Shown: positions 54,634 to 63,288 of the stretch, piece by piece
How positions within the stretch are numbered: the stretch's first letter is position 1
Layout: every line of letters starts with the position of its first letter
Origin: JANRIG01 sp033765235
GTDB lineage: Bacteria > Bacteroidota > Bacteroidia > Cytophagales > UBA9547
Reading direction: 5' to 3'
NCBI GenBank assembly: GCA_033765235.1
Contig: JANRIG010000012.1
Coordinates: 1 to 64,000 of the forward strand
Length of the DNA: 64,000 nucleotides
Program-made: the position numbers and the translations under genes
Notes under the pieces: model-generated
The model's database searches: none
What the model was told of the DNA's origin: nothing
Seen by the model: the letters and a program-made list of their open reading frames with translations, nothing else

Positions 54634-55369
54634 GTGACATAGTGTTTAATATATTGCCTTGATAATGATTTATTTCAAATGAAAACAAATTGCTAAGTTT
54701 TTCAAGCAGCAGCATTTTTACATCCGACATTTGTACAGATGTATTAGTTTCAAGATGTAAAGAGGTCACTTTTTTGTCAGGGATGCCACAGGGTATGATA
54801 TGGTCATAATAGCTGATATCTGTATGTACATTGAGTGCCAGGCCATGCATGGTGACCCACCTGCTTGTGCGAATGCCCATGGCGCAAATCTTGCGAGGAT
54901 TGGGGGTGTCATGGCCTACCCACACGCCTGTGAGCCCGGGTATTCTGCCTGCCTCTACACTGTACTCCGCACAAGTCTGTATCACAGCCTCCTCCAGTGT
55001 GCGTAGGTATAAGTGTATGTCTGTGAAGAAGTTATCAAGGTCTAATATAGGATATGCTACCAACTGCCCCGGTCCGTGAAAAGTAATATCACCCCCTCTG
55101 TTGATATGAAAAAACTGTGTATCTGTATTTTGTAGTGTATCTTTCTCTAATATCAGGTTGCTAATGTTGCCACTTTTTCCCAAGGTATATACAGGCTCAT
55201 GTTCACAAAATAGCAAATAGTTTTGCGTAATATTTTCATCTCTAACAGGCATGTTTCTTTGCTCAAGTTTTTTAGATATGATACTATTAAATATCTGTTC
55301 TTGTAGTTCCCAAGCATTTTTGTAGCCTATTTTACCAAGGTCTATATAATGAACTGATTTATTTTTCAC
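54620..55369 (-). CDS. lipB: Octanoyl-ACP:protein N-octanoyltransferase LipB
   Basis: 249 residues from GTG 55369 (start VKNKSVHYIDLGKIGY); an ATG 69 bases upstream adds an unlikely hydrophobic leader. LipB motifs: RGGDITFHGPGQLVAYPILDL, TGVWVGHDTPNPRKICAMGIR (active-site Lys) and IIPCGIPDKKVTSL (active-site Cys). It transfers octanoate from ACP to lipoyl domains. The C-terminus overlaps the T9SS plug gene start by 14 bases, so they are cotranscribed, though functionally unrelated. Confidence 0.94.
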   Translation of the reverse strand: MKNKSVHYIDLGKIGYKNAWELQEQIFNSIISKKLEQRNMPVRDENITQNYLLFCEHEPVYTLGKSGNISNLILEKDTLQNTDTQFFHINRGGDITFHGPGQLVAYPILDLDNFFTDIHLYLRTLEEAVIQTCAEYSVEAGRIPGLTGVWVGHDTPNPRKICAMGIRTSRWVTMHGLALNVHTDISYYDHIIPCGIPDKKVTSLHLETNTSVQMSDVKMLLLEKLSNLFSFEINHYQGNILNTMSHEAL

Positions 55370-55645
55370 ATTGCAAATTAGCACAAAATATGCGATTTTA
55401 CAGACAAATATTATTTCTGACAACCATAAATGGGGCATAAATTGAAAATGCTAAATTATTTACAGAATACATAAAATACTATTCTTTGTACACAAGATTG
55501 TTGTCCAGCTTGGCTAAAGGGGTGATTTTCAGTGCCAAATATCCATAGAGGCACTAACATTTCTTTACCCTCAATACCGCCATGTAAACTAAGCACTGTT
55601 CCCTGCCCGACACCACACTCTTATTGTAAGCGATACATAAATATT

Positions 55646-56515
55646 TTAGACTAAGGTTTTTGGTATAGTGTGAGAGATATTCCACTGTTTATTCATTTGA
55701 GTAATAAAATGTGCCGCAAGTAACGGCGACTCCAGCTCTACATTTTGATGTACAAAAAAGTATAAATTTTCTAAGCCTGCTGTCTTCCATTCATTTAATC
55801 TTACAAGCCAATCATCAAGACGGGTATAGTCGCCGGCAAAGTTGGCACCCACATACCTAATAAAGACAGATGGTGATGTCAGGCGCATGTGCAACATGTC
55901 TCTTCGTCCGGCTGTATCTACTATGATATGGCTCACACGGCACTCTTGCATTACAGTACATATATGATTGGCTGCCTGCATATTGGTAAACCATTCTTCG
56001 TTGCGCAGTTCCACGGCAAGTGGTATGCTTTTGGGAAAATTGACTATAAATTTTTCAACTCTGTCTATGTCTTTCGGCTTAAAATTGTCATGCAGTTGCA
56101 AAAATACCATGCCCAGTTTATCTTCAAAGTGGCTCACTGCATCTATATATTGTGCTACAGTATCTTCTACATTTATCAGTCTTTTATAATGGCTGACAGA
56201 GTTGGTGATTTTAGGAAAAAATTTGAAGTCTTTGGGTGTTTTGGCTACCCAAGCCAGCACTTGCTCCTTGGTAGGCATGTTATAAAAGGTGGCATTGAGC
56301 TCTATAGCGTTGAAGTGTGCAGAGTAGTACACCAATTCATCTTTCACTCCTTTGGGATAAAAATTTTTGAGATCGGTTTTATTCCATTTGGCGCATCCTA
56401 CGCAAATATTATTTAAAGTGCTGTTGCTTTTTTGCAATACTTCTTTGGTTTGTCCATGGTCAGGAGGCAGCGCAAAATTTATTTCTTGTGGGTTTGTTAC
56501 TTGGCCAAATATCAT
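55646..56515 (-). CDS. DUF72 domain protein
   Basis: 289 residues. DUF72 TIM-barrel-like features: ICVGCAKWNKTDLKNFYPKG (GxxxWxxxxFYP-type start), FNAIELNATFYNMPTKEQVLAWV and a C-terminal RLNEWKTAGLENLYFFVHQN region. Function unproven for the family. It is last in the metZ-yraN-hisC-DUF72 series, 12 bases after hisC. Confidence 0.88.
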   Translation of the reverse strand: MIFGQVTNPQEINFALPPDHGQTKEVLQKSNSTLNNICVGCAKWNKTDLKNFYPKGVKDELVYYSAHFNAIELNATFYNMPTKEQVLAWVAKTPKDFKFFPKITNSVSHYKRLINVEDTVAQYIDAVSHFEDKLGMVFLQLHDNFKPKDIDRVEKFIVNFPKSIPLAVELRNEEWFTNMQAANHICTVMQECRVSHIIVDTAGRRDMLHMRLTSPSVFIRYVGANFAGDYTRLDDWLVRLNEWKTAGLENLYFFVHQNVELESPLLAAHFITQMNKQWNISHTIPKTLV

Positions 56516-56527
56516 AAGATTGCAGCA

Positions 56528-57571
56528 CTAATATTTTTCGAGTTCTTCTATGAGTTTTTTGTTTTCAGGTCCTGTACCTACAGTAATTCTGAGGCAATTA
56601 TCACATAGTGCTACTTTGCTGCGGTCGCGTACAATGATAGATTTTGATATCAAATAATCATATATTTTTTGGGCATCTGTCATTTTTACCAACAAAAAAT
56701 TGGCATCTGAAGGATAAATATGTGTTACCATTGGCAAAAACCTGAGGCTGTCTTCCAGCCACTTACGCTGAAGTATGATCTGGGTCACATGTTTTTCTTT
56801 TTTTTCAACATAGCTAAGTGCTGCAGTGGCATATTTTTGTACACTTCCACTCAGGTTGTATGGGGGTTTTATTTTGTTCAAATATTGAATAATATTAGCA
56901 TGGGCAAATGCCAGCCCTACACGCAAGTTTGCCATGCCCCATGCTTTTGAGAGTGTTTGCAATATCACCAAATTAGGATATTTTTCTAATTGCCACAAAA
57001 ATGATTTATCGGGACAAAAATCTATATAAGCCTCATCTAGTACTACTATGCCCTGAAAGTTGTTTATTAACTTAGTAATGGCATCGCTTTTGAAAGTATT
57101 TCCTGTAGGGTTGTTGGGGCTACATATATACATAAGCTTGGTGAATGCTGTAGTTTTTGATAGTGCTTCATCTACATTCAGCTGAAAATCAGAAGTCAGC
57201 ATAATATTTATAATCTGTACATCATTGATATGGGCACTCACTTCGTACATACCGTAGGTGGGAGTATGTATGAGGCATTGGTCTGTGCCGGGATTGCAAA
57301 AGCATCTGAATAGCAAATCTATAGGTTCATCACTGCCATTGCCTATGAATATATTATCAATAGGAACATTTTTTAATTTTGATACTTTGGCTTTGAGCTC
57401 TTGCTGCAATGGGTCGGGGTATCTGTTGTGCAGCTCTTCAGCAGCAGAACCAAATGCGTTTTCATTGGCATCAAGAAATATGCCTTCTTTTCCTTTGTAT
57501 TCATCACGGGCAGATGAATATGGTTTTAGTTTTTTGATATTTTCTCTTATAAGTAACTCAATATCTTTCAT
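56528..57571 (-). CDS. hisC: Histidinol-phosphate aminotransferase-type PLP enzyme
   Basis: 347 residues. The fold I aminotransferase features are FIGNGSDEPIDLLFRCF, SPNNPTGNTF, VVLDEAYIDF and the PLP lysine in LQTLSKAWGMANLRVG. Sequence and length fit HisC. Neither other his genes nor a his leader are nearby, and the location within a metZ-yraN unit leaves open that it serves aromatic amino acid transamination instead. Confidence 0.88.
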   Translation of the reverse strand: MKDIELLIRENIKKLKPYSSARDEYKGKEGIFLDANENAFGSAAEELHNRYPDPLQQELKAKVSKLKNVPIDNIFIGNGSDEPIDLLFRCFCNPGTDQCLIHTPTYGMYEVSAHINDVQIINIMLTSDFQLNVDEALSKTTAFTKLMYICSPNNPTGNTFKSDAITKLINNFQGIVVLDEAYIDFCPDKSFLWQLEKYPNLVILQTLSKAWGMANLRVGLAFAHANIIQYLNKIKPPYNLSGSVQKYATAALSYVEKKEKHVTQIILQRKWLEDSLRFLPMVTHIYPSDANFLLVKMTDAQKIYDYLISKSIIVRDRSKVALCDNCLRITVGTGPENKKLIEELEKY

Positions 57572-57606
57572 GGTATTGCAAAAGTGTAAAAAACCTGCGA
57601 AATATA

Positions 57607-57957
57607 CTAAAATACATCTTCCAAATGTAATATTTCTTGTTCTACAATAGCCACAATGTCAAACCGTATGTAGCTGTGCCATCCTGCATCCTCCATATAC
57701 TTATTTGCAGCACTCTGCAAGTGCTCTTTTTTAGTCTCAGACACAAAACTTTCAGGAGTGCCATATTCGGCAGATTTTCTGTATTTTACTTCTACAAAAA
57801 TTAACACATCATGATATTTGGCTATGATGTCTATTTCAGCCCTACGGTATCTGTAGTTTTGTTGAAGTATATCATACCCTTTGGCAGAGAGGTAATCTTT
57901 GGCCATGGCTTCGCCCTTAGCACCTATTAGAGTGGTATTATTGGAGCTACTTTTCAC
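57607..57957 (-). CDS. yraN: YraN/UPF0102 nuclease-like protein
   Basis: 116 residues. UPF0102 features: GAKGEAMAKDYLSAKGYDILQQNYRYRRAEIDIIAKYHDVLIFVEVKYRK, with the PD-(D/E)XK residues E-x-D...ExK. Biochemical function is not established. Its start overlaps the metZ stop by four bases (ATGA), and hisC follows after 35 bases. Confidence 0.93.
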   Translation of the reverse strand: MKSSSNNTTLIGAKGEAMAKDYLSAKGYDILQQNYRYRRAEIDIIAKYHDVLIFVEVKYRKSAEYGTPESFVSETKKEHLQSAANKYMEDAGWHSYIRFDIVAIVEQEILHLEDVF

Positions 57958-59126
57958 TTAGACAAATGTAGTGCACTTTCCAGATCGGCAATGATATCGT
58001 CTGCGTTTTCCAAACCTGCAGATATTCTTATAAGTCCGGGCAATATGCCTACTTGCGCTCTTTCAGCATCATTAAGTTTGCTATGGGTAGTGCTGGCAGG
58101 GTGTGTGGCTATGGTGCGGCTGTCTCCCAAGTTGGCTGAGTGTGAGCACATTTGCAGACTGTTCAAAAACCTCCTGCCCCTGTCTAATCCATCTTTTAAG
58201 ACAAATGTCACAATGCCTCCGCCATTTTTCATTTGTTTTTTTGCCAATTGGCATTGTGGATGCGACTGCAGGTATGGATAAATCACTTTTTCAATGTCAC
58301 TCTTCTGCTGCAAAAATTCGGCAATTTTCAACGCATTTTCACTATGACGATCCATTCTAACGCCAAGGGTTTCGAGGCTTTTGCTCAGTATCCAACTATT
58401 AAAAGGCGAAAGTGAAGGACCTGTATGCCTTGCAAAAAACCTAATATCTTTCATGATTTCTTTGGATGAAAGTATACAACCTGCTATCACTCTGCCTTGA
58501 CCATCAATAAATTTGGTGGCAGAGTGTGTCACTATATCTGCACCCCATGCGGTGGGGTTTTGCAAGTAGGGGGTGGCAAAGCAGTTGTCTACATTTACCA
58601 ATATCCCATGGCTGTGTGCCCATTGGCATATCCACTCCAAGTCTGCTATTTCCAAAGCAGGATTTGATGGGGTTTCCAAAAATATCATTTTGGTATTTTT
58701 TTTGCGACCGGCTTCCCAGCTTTGGCGGTCGGTAAGCGATGCATAAGAGCTTTCTATGCCCCATTTATTGAATATTTGGGTTAATATTTGGTGTGTAGAG
58801 CCAAAAATAGACCTCGATGCCAATATATGGTCGCCCGATTTTAGCAAAGCTGCCATGCTAGTAAACATGGCAGACATACCGGAGGCTGTGGCTATGCCAT
58901 CTTCAGTGCCTTCCAAGAGGCACATTTTTTCTATAAACTCATTGTTGTTGGGGTTGCTAAAGCGTGTATAAATATTGCCTTCAATCTCATCTGCAAAAAG
59001 TGCTCTTGCCTGCTCAGCATCTTCAAAAGTGAAACTGGAAGTGAGATAAAGCGGTGTAGAATGTTCGCGGTATTGGGTCTTTGCCATTTGCTTTCGTACA
59101 GCTATGGTTTCAAATTTTTTTGACAT
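57954..59126 (-). CDS. metZ: O-succinylhomoserine sulfhydrylase-type trans-sulfuration enzyme
   Basis: 390 residues. PLP Cys/Met-metabolism features: YREHSTPLYLTSSFTFEDAEQARALFADE, NIYTRFSNPNNNEFIEKM, and the PLP lysine in HSATKFIDGQGR. The start segment REHSTPLYLTSSF is typical of MetZ rather than MetB. It would make homocysteine directly from an acylated homoserine and sulfide. First gene of a metZ-yraN-hisC-DUF72 series. No SAM riboswitch was seen upstream. Confidence 0.85.
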   Translation of the reverse strand: MSKKFETIAVRKQMAKTQYREHSTPLYLTSSFTFEDAEQARALFADEIEGNIYTRFSNPNNNEFIEKMCLLEGTEDGIATASGMSAMFTSMAALLKSGDHILASRSIFGSTHQILTQIFNKWGIESSYASLTDRQSWEAGRKKNTKMIFLETPSNPALEIADLEWICQWAHSHGILVNVDNCFATPYLQNPTAWGADIVTHSATKFIDGQGRVIAGCILSSKEIMKDIRFFARHTGPSLSPFNSWILSKSLETLGVRMDRHSENALKIAEFLQQKSDIEKVIYPYLQSHPQCQLAKKQMKNGGGIVTFVLKDGLDRGRRFLNSLQMCSHSANLGDSRTIATHPASTTHSKLNDAERAQVGILPGLIRISAGLENADDIIADLESALHLSK

Positions 59127-59305
59127 ACTATTATGATTTTTGCAAAAATAATAAAATATTATTGTGAAGAATACAGAATGGCGATAAAAATCAAAATATT
59201 ATTTTGAATTATTACAAAATTATCAACTGCATTAATTATTAAGCTATTATCACCCAATAGTGATTGGTGTATATAAAGAATAGGTACTCACTATAATATT
59301 GTAAA

Positions 59306-60259
59306 TTATTTATTAATAAAGTCTGCAATAATTGTTGCAGGATAATAATCAATATTAGGCAAAGTAATAAATGCACAATGCCCTCCACGAGGCGGATAAA
59401 GGTAAGTGAAATTGGTATTGTTTATTTCTTTGGGGTAGCACTTAGGGGTCAAAAATACATCGTTGAGCGGGTTCACTATCACAAACGGGACAACAATATT
59501 ATTAAAATAGGGCAATGATGAGGCTCTGATCCAATAATCGTGAGCACCTGCAAATCCATGATTGGTTGCAGTAAAATATTCATCAAATGTAAAGAATGAG
59601 GTCACTTGATTTATTTTTTCAGTATCAAAAATATGAGGATACAAAACTGCTCTTTGCCGCACTTTGTGTATTAATTTTTTTAGAAAAATACGGGTATATA
59701 TCCTGTTGAAACCTTTATCCATATGCCCGGCCACACTTTCCAAATCACAAGGGCAGCAAAATGCTACCCCTGATTTAATACTGTAGGGCAAGTTATGCCC
59801 CATTTCACCCATATATTTAAGTACTACGTTGCCACCCACACTATAGCCTGCCAAAAGTATATGCTCATAGCTATGTTGCTGCAATATATGGGAAATGAGT
59901 GTATGCAGGTCTTGGGTGTAGCCACTGTGGTATAACATGGGTTTTAGCGTATCTTGATGCCCACATGACCTAAAGTTCCATGCAATGACATCACATATAT
60001 CATGATGCAGCAAATAATTTGCCGTTTTCACAATGTATGTGCTTTGATTATTACCTTCCAGTCCATGTGTGAGTATGGCGAGTTTTTTTTTCTTGTGGTT
60101 AAAATATAATATTTCAATCTCATCACCGTCATGGGTAGGTATATTGTAGGCAACGGGGCTATATTTGTAAGCTGCCGGCACTAATGCTCCTGCTATGGTT
60201 TCTAAATGCCCTGATAATTGGCTTATTATGAGGCAAATATCATTCGTCAACTTATACAC
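59306..60259 (-). CDS. YheT-like alpha/beta hydrolase
   Basis: 317 residues. Catalytic triad motifs of the YheT/ABHD1-3 group: nucleophile LLAGYSVGGNVVLKYMGE, the aspartate probably in VNPLNDVFL and the histidine in RGGHCAFI. NFRSCGHQDTLKPMLYHSGYTQDL is a family segment. Substrate unknown; relatives are esterases acting on lipids or small esters. It lies two bases after the SulP gene, so it is cotranscribed. Confidence 0.9.
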   Translation of the reverse strand: MYKLTNDICLIISQLSGHLETIAGALVPAAYKYSPVAYNIPTHDGDEIEILYFNHKKKKLAILTHGLEGNNQSTYIVKTANYLLHHDICDVIAWNFRSCGHQDTLKPMLYHSGYTQDLHTLISHILQQHSYEHILLAGYSVGGNVVLKYMGEMGHNLPYSIKSGVAFCCPCDLESVAGHMDKGFNRIYTRIFLKKLIHKVRQRAVLYPHIFDTEKINQVTSFFTFDEYFTATNHGFAGAHDYWIRASSLPYFNNIVVPFVIVNPLNDVFLTPKCYPKEINNTNFTYLYPPRGGHCAFITLPNIDYYPATIIADFINK

Positions 60260-60261
60260 GT

Positions 60262-62520
60262 TTATGCGGGCTGCTGAGTATGTAGCATGTCATCTAATAT
60301 TTTCACAAACTTGCGTGTGAATATCAACATATTTTTTATGTCTTTCAGATTCATCAGTTTTGGTTCACCATGTATGAGCAATGTATCGTGCTTGGCTTCT
60401 ACATATATGTTTTCGCTTATTTCAAAAAGCTCAATGATAGGCTTTTTGAAAAATGTTCGCACCTCATGTTCATCATCACCTACTAGAAAATATTTTTCGC
60501 TAAACATTGGGTATTCGTCAAAGTCTATATCTCTAATGCCTTGCAACTCTTTTATTTTGTCCATAATACCTTCTTTTTCTACATAAAAATTTGGAATATT
60601 ATATTTCTCAATATCTGTCATATACATAAGAGTGGTCTTGAAATTGTCTGCCCTAAACCCTATCTGCTCCTTGAGCATTACATCTGCAATCAAAAACCTT
60701 GCTCCGGACAGTGATCCTGTTATTAAATTTTCGCCATACATACAGTTGCGCGAAAAGTTGAATGCAGAAAGGCTAAACTTGATGATGCCTGACGCACGCA
60801 GCGGGTCAAAGTCATATTTGTTTTGCTCTGCATACAATAATATAAGGCTCTGTCTTGGCGAGAGCTCTTCTTGCTCCAGTCCTACATTGGGGTTGCGCAC
60901 TTTGATGCGAATAGCCATGGGGTGGTCAGAAAAATAATGATGCTTTTCAAATCCTTTTGCATCTAAGTGACCACCATATTTGAAAAATTCTTCCTCTATT
61001 ATATGTAAGTTTTCTTGAAATGTATAGTCTACCAATGGGCTATTTGAAAAATCTAAAGTCACCTTGCTGGATTTAGGTACTTTTTTGAGCATATTGTTAA
61101 ATGGTATTACATTGGTAAACATACCCGGATCTTTCATCTTAATACTTACATGCCCGTCTTCGTCGCTTATCACAGGTTGTACTCTGAATATTGACCTCAA
61201 TGGTACTCCATACATGATAGAGGTAAATAGCTTTACAAATATTCCAAAAGCTACTCCTATCAATAAGTCTGTAGCAATAGTAATAATGATGGTGGTGACA
61301 AAATATAGAAGTTGCTCAGGACCTATTTTTGAAGTCTTGATAAACTCTTGAGGCGATGCCAAATTATAACCTGTGAATATAAGCATAGCAGCCAGTGCAG
61401 CATTGGGTATCATCTGTATGAGTCCTGCCGCCAATACTACAAACGCCAATAGGAAAAAACCATGAAAAAAATTTGACCAGCGTGTTTTGCCACCGTTGTT
61501 GATATTGGCTGAGCTGCGTACTATCTCTGATATCATGGGCAACCCACCTATGAAGCCTGACATCACATTGCCTACCCCTACTGCAAGCAAGTCTTTGTCC
61601 ATGTTAGATTTGCGCTTGTACGGGTCTATAGAGTCTATGGCCTTAGCACTCAGCAGTGACTCTACACTACCCACTAATGCAAACATGATAATGTATTTGA
61701 TAGAAACAGGTGAATAAACCATTGAAAAATCAGGGAAGGTAATACCACTGAGTATACTTTTGGGCAACGATACTAATAGCTGTAGTGGGTCTACATGGTA
61801 GTCTAACCCTATGAGTTGAAAATCGTGTGGGTGCTCAAAGTCAAAAAACATACCCATGGGCACTGCAAATACCAGTACAAAAAGTGGACCGGGAATGAGC
61901 TTTATAACAGGGTGCCTGATAAGTGGCTTTAGAAATAGTATGGCTAAGCTGGCAGCACCTATGATGGCTACCTCAGGGTTCATTTTTACAATACTAAGTG
62001 GTATCTCCTCCAGCAGTGCCAATGGCTCTTTGCCCTCAGGTATCACTCCCAAAGCTATGTGTATTTGTTTTGAAAATATGATGATGCCAATGGCTGCCAA
62101 CATACCATGCACCACAGAATGTGGAAAAAAACTTGATAATACCCCTGCCTTGACTAAGCCAAATACTATCTGTATGGCTCCTGACACTACTATTGTGGCA
62201 AGTGCAAATTTGTAGCCGGCCACAGGGTCTCCGTTGCCAAGCTCTGTCACTGCGCCCAATGCTATCACTATCAAGCCGGCCGCAGGACCCTTGATAGTAG
62301 GTATAGAACCTGCAAAAAATGACACTACCATGCCACCAATAATAGCGGTGTATATACCTGCTATAGAGGGAAACCCACTCGCTTTGGATATACCAAGGCA
62401 CAAGGGCAAAGCAATAAGAAATACCAGAAAACCTGATATCAACTCACTCTTATAGTTTTCTTTAAGACCTGCTATATAGTCTTTAGGTATTTTTACCTTG
62501 CTCGATATTTGCTCGCTCAT
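60262..62520 (-). CDS. SulP-family anion transporter with long C-terminal extension
   Basis: 752 residues. The SulP core (about 18-440) shows FLIALPLCLGISKASGFPSIAGIYTAIIGGMVVSFF, KGPAAGLIVIALGAVTEL and PKSILSGITFPDFS. A STAS domain follows (about 475-535; SKVTLDFSNSPLVDYTF). A further ~215 residues (about 535-752) are unusual: neither carbonic anhydrase nor UspA-like, they end with SEKYFLVGDDEHEVRTFFKKP and an IYVEAKHDTLLI segment. Transported anion is unknown (sulfate or bicarbonate are typical). It is first in a unit with the YheT-like hydrolase. Confidence 0.9.
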   Translation of the reverse strand: MSEQISSKVKIPKDYIAGLKENYKSELISGFLVFLIALPLCLGISKASGFPSIAGIYTAIIGGMVVSFFAGSIPTIKGPAAGLIVIALGAVTELGNGDPVAGYKFALATIVVSGAIQIVFGLVKAGVLSSFFPHSVVHGMLAAIGIIIFSKQIHIALGVIPEGKEPLALLEEIPLSIVKMNPEVAIIGAASLAILFLKPLIRHPVIKLIPGPLFVLVFAVPMGMFFDFEHPHDFQLIGLDYHVDPLQLLVSLPKSILSGITFPDFSMVYSPVSIKYIIMFALVGSVESLLSAKAIDSIDPYKRKSNMDKDLLAVGVGNVMSGFIGGLPMISEIVRSSANINNGGKTRWSNFFHGFFLLAFVVLAAGLIQMIPNAALAAMLIFTGYNLASPQEFIKTSKIGPEQLLYFVTTIIITIATDLLIGVAFGIFVKLFTSIMYGVPLRSIFRVQPVISDEDGHVSIKMKDPGMFTNVIPFNNMLKKVPKSSKVTLDFSNSPLVDYTFQENLHIIEEEFFKYGGHLDAKGFEKHHYFSDHPMAIRIKVRNPNVGLEQEELSPRQSLILLYAEQNKYDFDPLRASGIIKFSLSAFNFSRNCMYGENLITGSLSGARFLIADVMLKEQIGFRADNFKTTLMYMTDIEKYNIPNFYVEKEGIMDKIKELQGIRDIDFDEYPMFSEKYFLVGDDEHEVRTFFKKPIIELFEISENIYVEAKHDTLLIHGEPKLMNLKDIKNMLIFTRKFVKILDDMLHTQQPA

Positions 62521-62572
62521 TTACAGATGATAAATATTTATTTGCAAATAAAATAAGTTTTGGATAATAATA

Positions 62573-63031
62573 TCATCGTTTGTCAAGATTTGACTTATAT
62601 ATACTTATCCACTCGGCAGGGGTCATTTTCGATGCCAACTCACCCACGAGCTCAAATGGTATGTACTCAGGTTTGGCAAATCTTATGCAACTCTTGCCCA
62701 TGTCCAATCTTATTTTTACACTTTTGGTATATTTGTCTGTAAACCAGTCGAGCAAGTCTTTGTGGGCATATAATCCCATGTGGTATAGTGCAATAAATTT
62801 TTTTTGGGAGGCTATGCTTATAAATGGTAAGGGCAACTTTGGGTCGCAGTGGTACCCTTGGGGATAGATACTGTGAGGTACTACATAGCCTATCATACCA
62901 TAGCTCATAGTCTCTTCAAAACCTGTAGGCAAATTTTTTACAATAGCTTGCCTTAGTGCATGCATGGCAGGTTTGTACTCATCAGGTATTGCCAGCAAAT
63001 ACTCTTCTACACTTTGGGCTACATATTTCAT
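62573..63031 (-). CDS. DUF1801 (YdhG-like) protein
   Basis: 152 residues. The DUF1801 fold is recognised from SVEEYLLAIPDEYKPAMHALRQAIVKNLP, ETMSYGMIGYVVPHSIYP, KKFIALYHMGLY and KSCIRFAKPEYIPFELVGEL. Small, soluble, function unknown; some relatives bind iron or nucleic acids by weak analogy. Followed on the same strand by SulP after 50 bases. Confidence 0.88.
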   Translation of the reverse strand: MKYVAQSVEEYLLAIPDEYKPAMHALRQAIVKNLPTGFEETMSYGMIGYVVPHSIYPQGYHCDPKLPLPFISIASQKKFIALYHMGLYAHKDLLDWFTDKYTKSVKIRLDMGKSCIRFAKPEYIPFELVGELASKMTPAEWISIYKSNLDKR

Positions 63032-63110
63032 GGGTTAATTTTTATTAATTCTATAGACTAAATATAGCCCATATACTACTATGTGCAATAATAGTTATTT
63101 TACACCTTTG

Positions 63111-63127
63111 TCTGTGACTCACAGACC
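63111..63127. repeat. Short inverted repeat in the DUF1801-esterase intergenic region
   Basis: GTCTGTG (63111-63117) and CACAGAC (63121-63127) form a perfect 7-bp stem with a three-base loop, followed by ATATTTTTT on the plus strand. Its role is unclear, since neither adjacent gene ends here. Confidence 0.35.
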
Positions 63128-63288
63128 ATATTTTTTCGTTCTTTGTGACACATACCGAGGTTAAAGTTTCACAATAATAACAGTATTCAACCATCTGTTC
63201 TTATTACATTTGTATAAATTTTTGATTGAAATGTATTTGAAACAATCCTTTAATAAGTATTTTGCAACTCATTTAATGAAATATTTGT

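Noticed and set aside
59127..59305. SAM riboswitch before metZ
   Set aside because: The leader is AT-rich and lacks the conserved G-rich helices of known SAM riboswitch classes.
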